A DNA stretch of 64,000 bases, from the NCBI RefSeq assembly GCF_900110875.1, contig NZ_FOFM01000007.1:124001-188000 (forward strand). Reading direction: 5' to 3'. Both the position numbers and the translations under genes were made by a program. This stretch comes from Pseudovibrio axinellae. Its GTDB lineage: Bacteria > Pseudomonadota > Alphaproteobacteria > Rhizobiales > Stappiaceae. Below, one piece after another: positions 37,152 to 46,049 of this stretch; the first letter of the stretch is position 1; each line of letters starts with the position of its first letter. The notes under the pieces are model-generated. The model did no database searches. It worked only from the letters and a program-made list of their open reading frames with translations, and had not been told where the DNA came from.

Positions 37152-39008
37152 TTAAAACAAACCTGTCGTGGCGCCACCGTTCAGACCAGCAATCAACATT
37201 AAAGTTCCCATCAACAGCACTGCGAGCGCTCCAACCACCTCAAAGCCGCGCAAAATGACTGTGTTGGCTTGGCTGTCTGCCCCCCAAACGCGCAAAGCAA
37301 CATCGCGTGAAAGTACCGCCAGACTTGCAAGAGCGGAAACCGTAATACCTGTTCCAAGCGCCATTACGAGCGTAGATGCAACACCTGCCCAAACCATTCC
37401 CTGAGAGAACGCAAAGGCAAGGACGATTAAAGCGCCAGTGCAGGGCCGCAGGCCAACAGCCAGAATAATTGACCAGATGCTCGTGAAGCTTAAAACGCTA
37501 TTCTGGATCATCTGAGGGTCCGGGGCATGAGCATGCCCGCAACTGGAACACACGTCACCATGCCCGACATGCTCATGATCGTGAGCATCGTGCTGATGCG
37601 GGTGTACGTGGTTGGAAGCACCTCGTTTTGCCAACCATGGCTTTATTACGCGCAGCCAAACAAGGTAGAGCCCAAGTAAGAACACCAACACACATGAGAC
37701 CAGCTCAAACGAACGCGCCGTGCTCGTAATGGCCGAGCTTGTGAGGTGCAACAAAACGCCCGCCCCTCCTATCAGCACAATCGCTGTAATAGCCTGCGCA
37801 AAGGACGAGGCGAATGAAAGCGCAATGCCTTTCTTCAGGGTCTGCTCATCCGCAATCACATAGGATGAAATCACTGCTTTTCCGTGGCCAGGGCCGGCTG
37901 CATGAAAAACACCGTACGCGAAGCTGATCAGCATAAGCAGCCAACCTGCCGATGGGTTGCTGCGAAAATTCCTTAGTGTATTCGTGAGTTTAAGATAAAA
38001 CTCGTTCTGCAATCGCGTGATACTCGCAATACCTTGCTCAATGAAATTCATATCTGGCGCACGAAGGCTCGCATCAGGAGCTCGCTCATGTTCTTGAACG
38101 TTAGACAGTGATATCGGATCACCACCTTTCGCCAGTGCTGCCACTGCTTCCTCAGCACTCTGGGATACACCATTTGCCGGTTCCTGGAGGACTTCGGAGA
38201 TAAACTTGGTATTCCCGTTGGAGGCTGGTGCAGGCGCCATACCGTCACAGGTTACAACCACCTGATTGACCAGTGCGGATGTGTAACGCTTCAAATCATC
38301 TGGAACATTTCGCTGATCGGCACCTATCGTTGCCAACTGAGCTGCGATTTCCCCGTTAAGTTCTGGAGGGTGTATGACCTGAACAGAACATTCGCCTGGT
38401 GCATTATTTAAAGTAATTGTGCCCCCATCCTTACCCCATTTAAAGTCGATGTAGTAAGTTGGGTCGTAGACATCAATTGTAAGTGACTGGTCAGCTTTCA
38501 CCTTCTCTTTCAACGGAAGCATAAAGCTAAGCTCCACCAAAGAGACTGGCCCCATATCCGGCTTATTCCCCCCAGCAGCAACATCTTCAGCGATTGCCTG
38601 ACGGTCCTCATCGCTAATGAGCCAGTAATCATCAAAGGCCACTTGAATTAACTGCATAGATGGTTCAAATGGCTCAGAAAAATCTAACTCCGTTTGGCTA
38701 TCATCCCCAAAGGTGAAGTAACCATACTCTTCCAGACCTAGAACATTGGCTTTTGCCAGCTCAGTCAGCTCACTTTTCTCGACAAGGCCATTCTTATTGG
38801 CATCCAACCCTTGAACCGCATAGGCCGTGAAAAGGTCATCAAACAGCCAGCGGTGCTGAATGTGTGTCAAATACCCATCATCATCAAAAATCAGCTCAGC
38901 ACGAGCCTGCACAAACATATGCGGGTGCGCTGTAACCGATTGAGAGGGAAACAGAAAAGCCAACAATGCAACGATGACAGTCAAAAACCGTGGAAGTCGA
39001 TGAAACAT
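37152..39008 (-). CDS. DUF1007-NicO fusion: probable nickel/cobalt/zinc exporter or importer
   Basis: 618-residue fusion. The N-terminal half (1-225) is a signal peptide plus a DUF1007 domain starting at the HPHMFVQARAELIFDDDG block, with an EF-hand-like DANKNGLVEKSEL segment. The C-terminal half (about 345-615) is a NicO/RcnA-type membrane transporter with GVFHAAGPGHGKAVISSYV, the histidine-rich cytoplasmic loop HVHPHQHDAHDHEHVGHGDVC..., and GLRPCTGALIVLAFAFSQG. The two domains are usually neighbouring separate genes. The metal is not determined: NicO proteins move Ni/Co, while DUF1007 is often in zinc regulons. Starts at ATG 39008; single gene. Confidence 0.85.
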   Translation of the reverse strand: MFHRLPRFLTVIVALLAFLFPSQSVTAHPHMFVQARAELIFDDDGYLTHIQHRWLFDDLFTAYAVQGLDANKNGLVEKSELTELAKANVLGLEEYGYFTFGDDSQTELDFSEPFEPSMQLIQVAFDDYWLISDEDRQAIAEDVAAGGNKPDMGPVSLVELSFMLPLKEKVKADQSLTIDVYDPTYYIDFKWGKDGGTITLNNAPGECSVQVIHPPELNGEIAAQLATIGADQRNVPDDLKRYTSALVNQVVVTCDGMAPAPASNGNTKFISEVLQEPANGVSQSAEEAVAALAKGGDPISLSNVQEHERAPDASLRAPDMNFIEQGIASITRLQNEFYLKLTNTLRNFRSNPSAGWLLMLISFAYGVFHAAGPGHGKAVISSYVIADEQTLKKGIALSFASSFAQAITAIVLIGGAGVLLHLTSSAITSTARSFELVSCVLVFLLGLYLVWLRVIKPWLAKRGASNHVHPHQHDAHDHEHVGHGDVCSSCGHAHAPDPQMIQNSVLSFTSIWSIILAVGLRPCTGALIVLAFAFSQGMVWAGVASTLVMALGTGITVSALASLAVLSRDVALRVWGADSQANTVILRGFEVVGALAVLLMGTLMLIAGLNGGATTGLF

Positions 39009-39238
39009 GGTACCTAAACGATATGTGAGAGCCCTCCGCGATAGATGTCGAAAAATAGCGGCAAATTCAAGACCTATTTACTGAAGTTCCTGAGTGGCGT
39101 TTTTCCTGAATATTAGAGACACTCGAACAAATTTTCCTTATTTGCTGCTTATTCCCTACGAAATAAACCGGATCTTGCTTTAAGAATAAACCAATATCCC
39201 GGCAATGCTTCTTGTTCAATTTCGTTTGGGAGAGCTTA

Positions 39239-40327
39239 ATGAACGTGCCATTGCATAACAATATAATGATCGATACCTACATGACACCATTTGACCACCC
39301 AGAGTTCGCAGGCCACGAACAAGTCGTGCTCATCACAGATGAAGCCTCCGGCTTGAAAGCAATCATCGCAGTTCACAACACAAATCGCGGTCCCGGTCTT
39401 GGTGGATGTCGCATGTGGAACTATGCAAGCGCGAATGATGCTCTGACCGATGTACTGCGCCTCTCAAAAGGCATGACCTATAAAAATGCGTTAGCTGACC
39501 TTGCTTTGGGAGGAGGAAAGTCAGTCATCATTGCAAATCCGCGTACAGATAAGACCCCTGAGCTTCTCCGGGCGTTTGGCAAACACATCAATCGTCTTGC
39601 AGGAACCTACATTACCGCAGAAGACGTTGGCATCAGCTCTGATGATATGGAAATCATTGGCAGCGAGACAAAGTACGCGCTTGGAACAGACGCAACTGGT
39701 TTTGGCGATCCGTCACCCTACACCGCGTTAGGAACCTATGTCGGCATCAAAGCAGCAGCCAATCACAAGTTTGGATCCTATGACCTATCAGGCCTAACCG
39801 TCTCTCTAAAAGGACTAGGGCATGTAGGATATGAGGTTGCTCGCCAATTACATGAGGCTGGTGCCCGCCTTATCGTTTCAGACATATATGAGCCAGCTGT
39901 AAAGCGCGCAATCGAAGAGCTGGGCGCAACGAGTGTCTCACCTGATGAAGCCCACCTCGTAGAAGCTGATATTTTCGCACCATGCGCACTGGGCGGTGGT
40001 CTTAACCCCGATACAATCCCTCAGCTAAAGGCTGCAGTCGTTGCGGGCGCAGCCAACAACCAGCTTGAAACACCGGAAGATGGCGAAGCGCTGATGAAAC
40101 GCGGCATCCTATACGCGCCAGACTACGCGATCAACGCTGGCGGCGTCATTTCTGTAGCTTTGGGCGAACCTGGTGCGTCAGATACGATCGTGCGCAGAAA
40201 AACCTTAGCGATCAGCGACACGCTTACGCAGATTTTCGAAAGAGCAGAAGCGGAAAATCGCCCAACCAACATCATCGCGGATGAGGTGGCCGAAGAACGT
40301 TTTCGCCGCCACGACACTCCAGCTTAG
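39239..40327 (+). CDS. Glu/Leu/Phe/Val dehydrogenase, leucine dehydrogenase-like
   Basis: 362-residue NAD-dependent amino-acid dehydrogenase that oxidatively deaminates a branched-chain or aromatic amino acid to the 2-oxoacid. Landmarks: NRGPGLGGCRMW, KGMTYKNALADLALGGGKSVI (substrate and catalytic lysines), TAEDVGIS, the nucleotide-binding LKGLGHVGYEVARQL, and GAANNQLETPEDG. ATG 39239 has GGGAG 6 bases upstream; 39212 would be a TTG start without a site. Single gene, tail to tail with the LysR gene. Substrate preference cannot be fixed from sequence alone. Confidence 0.88.
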   Translation: MNVPLHNNIMIDTYMTPFDHPEFAGHEQVVLITDEASGLKAIIAVHNTNRGPGLGGCRMWNYASANDALTDVLRLSKGMTYKNALADLALGGGKSVIIANPRTDKTPELLRAFGKHINRLAGTYITAEDVGISSDDMEIIGSETKYALGTDATGFGDPSPYTALGTYVGIKAAANHKFGSYDLSGLTVSLKGLGHVGYEVARQLHEAGARLIVSDIYEPAVKRAIEELGATSVSPDEAHLVEADIFAPCALGGGLNPDTIPQLKAAVVAGAANNQLETPEDGEALMKRGILYAPDYAINAGGVISVALGEPGASDTIVRRKTLAISDTLTQIFERAEAENRPTNIIADEVAEERFRRHDTPA

Positions 40328-40388
40328 GAAGCTCAACGCTAACTAAGTCCGCAAACAAGCAATATAGCGGTTCCAAAAGCAAGCCGCT

Positions 40389-41330
40389 TTATTGCTCTTT
40401 ATGTGCAACCTTAACAAGCGCGCTGGGGCAGTTACCTTGCCGCTCCAGCTGCTTGTGCCAGTTGACCATATAATCAACGAAAGCCCGGACCTTTGCCGAC
40501 AAGTGCCTGCGATGTGGATAGACCGCATACATTGCAGGACCCGGAACCTCAAATTTTTCCAGAGCTGGTACGAGCGTCCCTTTCGTCAACTCTTCATGCA
40601 CATAAAAAATCGGAAGGCGAACCGCGCCAAGGCCAACCAAAGCAGACGAAATTGCTGTCTTGGCACTGTTCACGTGCATAGGCCCCTTCACAGGGACAGA
40701 GAACCGTTCTCCGTTCTCAACAAACATCCAATTGGACTTGAACTTGTAGTTAGTAGTAATAAGGCAAGGCATTCCCGACAATTCACTCGGCTTTTCTGGC
40801 ATGCCATGCTCCTCCCAATAACCTGGAGAAGCACAAACAACCACTCGGACATCTCTGATCTTGCGCGCTATCAGGCTGGAATCACCAAGCTCAGTAATAC
40901 GAATTGCAACATCATAGCCTTCCTCGACAATATCGACGAACCGGTCCTCCATCTGAATATCAAGCTCAACACGCGGGTGATCCTGCAAAAAGGAAGCAAA
41001 TACACTGCCAAGCATCAACTCAGTGGACGAACGCGGCGCACTCAACCGCAACCTTCCGCGCACTTCCTTATGTTCCTGCTGGACAGCGTCTTTCAGATCA
41101 TCAAACCTTTGCAACAGCTCACCAGCTTCACGAAAATAAGCCTCACCGACCTGTGTCAGAGAAATCTGCCGCGTAGTCCGATTTAGCAGCCGCACGCCCA
41201 ATTCATCTTCCAGCTCACTGACATATTTGGAAATCAGCGCCTTGGAGCGGCCCATATCTCGCGCCGCAGCTGAAAAACCACCGCTTTCTACAACCTGTAA
41301 AAAGCATCTAATTCGTGTGATGGAGTCCAT
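40389..41330 (-). CDS. LysR family transcriptional regulator
   Basis: 313-residue regulator with an N-terminal winged helix-turn-helix (ITRIRCFLQVVESGGFSAAARDMGRSKALISKYVSELEDELGVRLLNRTTR) reported here only by position (residues 4-53), followed by an effector-binding domain of the CrgA/DhcR-like subgroup. ATG 41330 has GAGG 8 bases upstream. The neighbours give no clear target; it is convergent with the leucine-dehydrogenase-like gene. Confidence 0.9.
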   Translation of the reverse strand: MDSITRIRCFLQVVESGGFSAAARDMGRSKALISKYVSELEDELGVRLLNRTTRQISLTQVGEAYFREAGELLQRFDDLKDAVQQEHKEVRGRLRLSAPRSSTELMLGSVFASFLQDHPRVELDIQMEDRFVDIVEEGYDVAIRITELGDSSLIARKIRDVRVVVCASPGYWEEHGMPEKPSELSGMPCLITTNYKFKSNWMFVENGERFSVPVKGPMHVNSAKTAISSALVGLGAVRLPIFYVHEELTKGTLVPALEKFEVPGPAMYAVYPHRRHLSAKVRAFVDYMVNWHKQLERQGNCPSALVKVAHKEQ

Positions 41331-41471
41331 CGACAAGACCTCTTAGCGTATTCCCAAAAAATTGGCCGGCTTTCGGATGACAGTACGTGCTAAAACAAAA
41401 AGTTGAAGCAGTTTAGACCGTCCATATACAAGCAAATTGCTTAGGCAGGAAATGGATACATTCAAAGTGCA

Positions 41472-41987
41472 TTAGATATCTGCTTTTTGGCGGAATCTCC
41501 GCCGCCGTCTCACGCGTCCAGCAGCACCCGTCAAACGCAAGAAAAGCAGGCCCAGAGCAAAACCAAAAGCAGCCAAAACACCACCCTCCAGTGTTACGGG
41601 CACCGCAGGCTCAAAATCACTCCATGTAGCGCGGGAAAGTTTCGTGTCTGGCTTTTTCAAAAAGACCCAGACCCGTTCAAATGCAGCAGCCGACGACATA
41701 GCCAACTGCTGTTCTTTGAGTGCATAAAGACGATCAAGTGAGCGTTCAACACTCTGACCGCGCATCTGTACAAAGCGGTCTGTGCTTATGGCCATGTGCT
41801 CAAGGGCAGTCGTTACGCTTTTGCTGGCTGCAGCAGAATCTGCTGCAAAGTCAGCCTTGACCTCTTCCAGCGCATCGATAGCACCACCAATGCGCTGGCG
41901 ATATTGTTGGGCAAACTCAGGTAATTGAGAAGTCGCAGTGCCACTCACAAGCGCAACGCCAAGCGTTAAAACCCGTGCAATCATCAT
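41472..41987 (-). CDS. DUF2937 family membrane protein
   Basis: 171-residue protein with an N-terminal hydrophobic signal/anchor (IARVLTLGVALVSG), a helical periplasmic middle (about 20-125, PEFAQQYRQRIGGAIDALEEV) and a C-terminal membrane helix (GGVLAAFGFALGLLFLRLTG) followed by a basic tail RVRRRRRFRQK. This arrangement matches the DUF2937 family of unknown function. Several in-frame starts (GTG 41990, ATG 41987, ATG 41984) are close together. It follows the WD40 gene with 18 bases between, probably in the same transcript as cobW and the WD40 gene. Confidence 0.8.
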   Translation of the reverse strand: MMIARVLTLGVALVSGTATSQLPEFAQQYRQRIGGAIDALEEVKADFAADSAAASKSVTTALEHMAISTDRFVQMRGQSVERSLDRLYALKEQQLAMSSAAAFERVWVFLKKPDTKLSRATWSDFEPAVPVTLEGGVLAAFGFALGLLFLRLTGAAGRVRRRRRFRQKADI

Positions 41988-42005
41988 CACGAACTTCCCC
42001 CTGTT

Positions 42006-42983
42006 TTAATCCACCAGAGTAATCACTCCGGCTGCACCCTCTTCCGTACCAAAGGCCAGACGATTACCTTTTTTATCCCACGCAAGAGCGGAAACAGGGC
42101 CAGCACCTGGGCGGCGCAAGACCACTTCAGCATTGTCGTGAAAACGTACAGCCATCACCATACCGTCTTGATAGCCAATAGCCAGCATATCTTCGGTTGG
42201 ATGACAGCTCACAACCGAGACCATGCTGTCTGCTCGTACGCCAAGCTCAAGCGGAGCCTGCCCCATCGGGCCGCTCTTTCCCATAAACGGCCACAGGATA
42301 GCAGCCTGAGCACCAGACGTCGCCAGATACTTATTCTTCACAGACCAGCTAACCGACTTCACCTTGCCCGGATACCCGGTCATACGCATGTCCTGACTGT
42401 CCGCAAGACGCCAGCCATGCAGAGCATTTTCCTGCATGGTCGTCACAAGGTATTTGCCATCTGGAGAATAACAAATACCGCTATGTGCACCTTTCCAGCT
42501 CAACTCTTGGGGATCACCAGCTGCATTCACCCAAAACAAAGTCACGCCGTCATAGCGAGCAGCAGCAAGGCGCATTCCCTTAGGCGCGAACGTCAAACCG
42601 GCGAAAGCGCGTTGCAGCTGAAACTCCTTGAGTTCCCCCGTCTTCAAACGGACCCATGCTGTGCGGCCAGAGGCAAATGCAACACTATCTTGAGGACCGG
42701 TTGCAATAATATCGATCCACTTGCGTGGCTGCACGGCAAGCTCTTCAACACTGCCATCTGCACTTATTTTACAAATCCGCCCGTCGCCACCACCGGTAAC
42801 AAGCGCTTTGCCATCCTGTGTTGGCGTGGCACAGAGCAGCCCGTTTTTGTGAACCGGAGTTTGTGTCTCCGGCCCACCTGCAAAAAAGACGGATCCTTCA
42901 CCACTTGCAAAAGCGGCGACATCACCCAGAAAGCTGGCTTCAACAACAAAGCCATCAATATCCAAAGGAGCAATCACTGGCAC
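42006..42983 (-). CDS. WD40-repeat protein linked to the CobW GTPase
   Basis: Protein of about 325 residues built of WD40-like repeats (for example GKALVTGGGDGRICKIS, GAHSGICYSPDGKYLVTTMQENALHGWRL, KVKSVSWSVKNKYLATSGAQAAILW, AGPVSALAWDKKGNRLAFGTEEG). No signal peptide. Probable start is GTG 42983, 8 bases after the cobW stop, with the GGAG at the cobW end as ribosome site; the open frame continues to 43118 inside cobW but that overlap is unlikely. WD40 proteins accompany CobW zinc GTPases in rhizobia-like genomes; a role in zinc handling is inference. Confidence 0.8.
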   Translation of the reverse strand: MPVIAPLDIDGFVVEASFLGDVAAFASGEGSVFFAGGPETQTPVHKNGLLCATPTQDGKALVTGGGDGRICKISADGSVEELAVQPRKWIDIIATGPQDSVAFASGRTAWVRLKTGELKEFQLQRAFAGLTFAPKGMRLAAARYDGVTLFWVNAAGDPQELSWKGAHSGICYSPDGKYLVTTMQENALHGWRLADSQDMRMTGYPGKVKSVSWSVKNKYLATSGAQAAILWPFMGKSGPMGQAPLELGVRADSMVSVVSCHPTEDMLAIGYQDGMVMAVRFHDNAEVVLRRPGAGPVSALAWDKKGNRLAFGTEEGAAGVITLVD

Positions 42984-42990
42984 TGTGCAA

Positions 42991-44100
42991 TCACTCCGCA
43001 ACACAAGCTTCAAAGGCGGTTTTAAGCGCGGCACCATCCAGCTCACGGCCAATAAAGACGATACGGCTCTCGCGCTTCTCGTCTTCTTTCCAATCCCGCT
43101 GATGATCACCTTCAACAATCATATGAATGCCCTGCACCACATAACGTTGCGGGTCATCCTTAAAGGACAAAATGCCCTTCATTCGCAAAATGTTCGGCCC
43201 CTGAATCTGTGTGACCTGGTTGATCCAGTCAAAGAACACATTCGCATTCAGGTCACCAGCAGTGAACGAGAACGACTTGACCGAGTGCGTATCCTCCTGA
43301 CCGTGGTCGTGATCGCAATCAGGGCCGCATTCATGATCAGGGTGAGAATGATCATGCTTGTGATCGTGCCCATGATGGTGATGCCCGTGATCATGGTCGT
43401 GATCACAATCTGGCCCGCATTCATGATCATGGGCGTGCTCGGCCTTTTTCAAGAACTCAGGATCAAGATCGAGAATACGCTCCAGTTCAAATGCACCACG
43501 GTCAAGCACATCATTAATGGCGATCTGGCAGCGCTCGGTATGATGAATCTTTGCGTACGGATTGATCTTACGGATCGCCGCTTCAACGCCCGCCAGTTCT
43601 TCAGCAGAAACAAGGTCGGTCTTATTGAGCAAAATCACGTCAGAAAATGCGATCTGGTCTTCAGCTTCCTCAGTATCCTTCAAACGCTGCTGCACATGGC
43701 GCGCATCCACAACGGCCACAACGGCATCCAGCTTGGCAGCAGCGCGTACATCATCATCCATGAAGAAGGTCTGTGCCACGGGTGCAGGATCGGCCACACC
43801 AGTGGTTTCCACGATGATCGCATCAAAAGCGCCTTTACGCTTCATCAGGTTCTCAACGGTACGGATCAAATCACCACGAACAGTGCAGCAAATACAGCCA
43901 TTGTTCATTTCATAGACTTCCTCGTCAGACTCAACGAGAAGGTCGTTATCGATGCCGATTTCACCAAATTCATTGACGATCACAGCATAACGGGTGCCGT
44001 GGTTCTCGCTCAAAATACGGTTAAGCAGCGTGGTTTTACCTGCGCCCAGATATCCGGTCAGCACGGTAACAGGAATACGGCTATCAGCAGCCTCAGACAT
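42991..44100 (-). CDS. CobW/ZNG1-family GTPase, zinc metallochaperone candidate
   Basis: 369-residue G3E GTPase. Motifs: Walker A GYLGAGKT (16-23), the metal-binding GCICC (68-72) typical of COG0523 zinc chaperones, ETTGVADPAP (switch), and NKTD. The middle contains a histidine/aspartate-rich metal-binding stretch (about 236-282) with an internal repeat: HECGPDCDHDH occurs twice. The C-terminal CobW_C domain follows (FSFTAGDLNANVFFDWI...). Such proteins deliver zinc to client enzymes under zinc limitation. No clear Zur box was seen upstream. Forms an operon with the WD40 and DUF2937 genes. Confidence 0.92.
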   Translation of the reverse strand: MSEAADSRIPVTVLTGYLGAGKTTLLNRILSENHGTRYAVIVNEFGEIGIDNDLLVESDEEVYEMNNGCICCTVRGDLIRTVENLMKRKGAFDAIIVETTGVADPAPVAQTFFMDDDVRAAAKLDAVVAVVDARHVQQRLKDTEEAEDQIAFSDVILLNKTDLVSAEELAGVEAAIRKINPYAKIHHTERCQIAINDVLDRGAFELERILDLDPEFLKKAEHAHDHECGPDCDHDHDHGHHHHGHDHKHDHSHPDHECGPDCDHDHGQEDTHSVKSFSFTAGDLNANVFFDWINQVTQIQGPNILRMKGILSFKDDPQRYVVQGIHMIVEGDHQRDWKEDEKRESRIVFIGRELDGAALKTAFEACVAE

Positions 44101-44331
44101 TTACGTCTCCTTGGATGGGTGTGCTCTTGCATTGAGCTGGCACATTAATCTCGTGCCCTCAATATAGTCAGTTGCTCTCCCAGCAAAAGACCCTAGCACC
44201 TGATTGTTTGATATCCCTTCACCTGTCCCCAGAGGATCCGTCGCATTTCACTCGTCAGCGTAACGTGAGCACAATATCCTCTGATCCACCCTTCCCCGTA
44301 TCGTGCAGTTGTCATCGCAACAATTTACCGT

Positions 44332-45579
44332 TTGCATCCAGTGACTTCCACCACCTATGATCAGCACAAATACGTAGGCACTTCGGGAGGGAAAGTCATC
44401 ATACTGAAAACGGTAGAGGCGTTTGACCGCATAGGTGAAGAAAATGCATTTTCAGTTCTTGCCCGAGCCACCGCATTGGCAGAGCAAGGCCGCGATATCA
44501 TCAATCTTGGCATCGGTCAGCCTGATTTCCAAACCCCGGAGCACATTGTCGAAGCTGCGGTTAAAGCACTGCGCGATGGTCATCACGGTTACACCAGCGC
44601 AACCGGCATTCTCCCACTAAGAGAAGCCATAGCGGCCAGCCTTCACAGGGAAACCGGCACCTCTGTCTCACCAGACAACGTGATGGTCGTTCCTGGTGGC
44701 AAAGTCACCATGTTTATGGCAATTTTAATGTTTGGCGAACCGGGCAAAGAAATACTCTACCCTGATCCCGGCTTCCCAATTTACCGATCTATGATCGAGT
44801 TCACCGGAGCCACCCCTATTCCAGTGCCGATCCGCGAGGACGATGACTTCGCCTTTTCAGCGAATGAAACCCTCAACCTGATCAACAAGCGGACCGCCCT
44901 GCTGATCCTCAACTCACCGGCGAACCCAACAGGTGGGATCACACCACGCAGCGAGATCGAAAAACTGGTGAGAGGGTTGGAAAATCATCCAAACCTGCCC
45001 GTTCTCTCCGACGAAATCTATTCGCGGATGACCTACGATGGCTTGAAGCACACATCCCTGCTGGAGTTTGAGCAACTCAACGACCAGTTGATCCTGCTCA
45101 ATGGCTGGTCAAAAACATGGGCAATGACTGGCTGGCGCATGGGCTTCTGTGTTTGGCCGGCCTCTCTCATCGACAAAGCTCGCAAGCTTGCGGTAAATTG
45201 TTGGTCCTGCGTTAACACCCCAAGCCAATATGCAGGCATTGCAGCCATCAACGGGCCACAAGACGCAGTCGACAACATGATGAAAGCCTTTGATATCCGA
45301 CGAAAATTGGTCGTGGAAGGCTTAAACGCCCTACCCGGCATCTCTTGCAAGCTTCCCAAAGGAGCTTTCTACGCCTTCCCAAACATCAAAGAGACAGGTT
45401 GGAAAGCCAAGCCATTGGCCTCAGAGCTACTGGAAAAAGCAGGCGTCGCCCTCATTGGCGGACCTGATTTTGGCGTACTAGGAGAAGGGTATTTGCGGTT
45501 CTCCTATGCAAACTCACAGGAGAATATAGCACGCGCACTCGACCGCGTGGGAGACTTCCTCAGCACACGCGGCGAGTAA
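44332..45579 (+). CDS. PLP-dependent aminotransferase (class I/II)
   Basis: Fold-type I aminotransferase, aspartate/alanine-like family: GIGQPDF, HHGYTSATGILPLREAIA, ILNSPANPTGG, SDEIYSRMTYDG, the PLP lysine in NGWSKTWAMTGWRMG, and RFSYANS. Substrate not known. The start is a puzzle: the frame contains no ATG upstream of the conserved region. TTG 44332 and GTG 44341 have no ribosome site, while the only good site (GGGAGGG, 44385-44391) is followed in frame by GTC, ATC, ATA and CTG just before the conserved KTVEAFDRI. The real start may therefore be non-standard near 44395-44406. The stop at 45579 is certain. Confidence 0.85.
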   Translation: MHPVTSTTYDQHKYVGTSGGKVIILKTVEAFDRIGEENAFSVLARATALAEQGRDIINLGIGQPDFQTPEHIVEAAVKALRDGHHGYTSATGILPLREAIAASLHRETGTSVSPDNVMVVPGGKVTMFMAILMFGEPGKEILYPDPGFPIYRSMIEFTGATPIPVPIREDDDFAFSANETLNLINKRTALLILNSPANPTGGITPRSEIEKLVRGLENHPNLPVLSDEIYSRMTYDGLKHTSLLEFEQLNDQLILLNGWSKTWAMTGWRMGFCVWPASLIDKARKLAVNCWSCVNTPSQYAGIAAINGPQDAVDNMMKAFDIRRKLVVEGLNALPGISCKLPKGAFYAFPNIKETGWKAKPLASELLEKAGVALIGGPDFGVLGEGYLRFSYANSQENIARALDRVGDFLSTRGE

Positions 45580-45602
45580 GAGGTTTAGCCAGAACAAACG
45601 AT

Positions 45603-46049
45603 CTAACGCTGCGCTGTTATCAAAATCGCTTTTTCAATCAAACCTGAAAGATCCATTGCCTTGCTGTCATGCTGGACAGGCTGCATGATTAAGAACAGTG
45701 AGGCTGGTCCGACGGAGGTCAGGCCATCAAGTTCATCAAGGTCAAACCGAAGCACTACCTGACCTTCTGCATCCAGCAAGGACAGGCCATCTTCATAGCT
45801 CCATTCCCAAGCCGTGGCTTTGGTGATTGGTGCATATAACCCTTGGCAGTTTGTAGTTTCAAACATGTTTCCAAAACCACTCGCCGCCGGCTCTGTCCCA
45901 AGCTGAGCTGAGCATGTTTTCGAAGACAACACATCTGAAATAGACCAGCTACCAGAAATGACGCTGGCCCCCGCAGGGAAGGCTCCAAGGGTTACCATGG
46001 CAGCAGCCACACCAGAAAATAAAGCTATTTCTCTGAAAATCCCATGCAT
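45603..46049 (-). CDS. Secreted AprI/Inh-like protease inhibitor domain protein
   Basis: 148-residue exported protein with a signal peptide (IALFSGVAAAMVTLGAFPAGA). The mature part resembles the AprI/Inh metalloprotease-inhibitor fold: SGSWSISD..., two cysteines (CSAQL and NCQGLY) about 24 residues apart, then WEWSYEDGLSLLDAEGQVVLRFDL. Inh proteins protect the periplasm from secreted serralysin-type proteases; related domains also occur in outer-membrane lipoproteins such as Omp19. No protease gene is in the window. ATG 46049 has GGAGG 8 bases upstream. Family assignment by pattern only. Confidence 0.6.
   Translation of the reverse strand: MHGIFREIALFSGVAAAMVTLGAFPAGASVISGSWSISDVLSSKTCSAQLGTEPAASGFGNMFETTNCQGLYAPITKATAWEWSYEDGLSLLDAEGQVVLRFDLDELDGLTSVGPASLFLIMQPVQHDSKAMDLSGLIEKAILITAQR

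Noticed and set aside
42138-43025. 295-codon open frame on the plus strand, opposite the WD40 gene
   Set aside because: No recognisable family; the opposite strand has WD40 repeats and fits the cobW operon.
42984-43118. Upstream start for the WD40 gene inside cobW
   Set aside because: It would overlap cobW by about 128 bases and adds residues that look like antisense-frame noise; GTG 42983 with GGAG is a better start.
43315-43440. Short repeats as a CRISPR-like array
   Set aside because: They are codon repeats of a His/Asp-rich segment inside cobW, not evenly spaced repeats with unique spacers.
42985-44148. 387-codon open frame on the plus strand, opposite cobW
   Set aside because: It is antisense to a gene with clear GTPase motifs, and its translation shows only low-complexity mirror images of the His/Asp-rich region. 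Codon bias of the real gene explains it.
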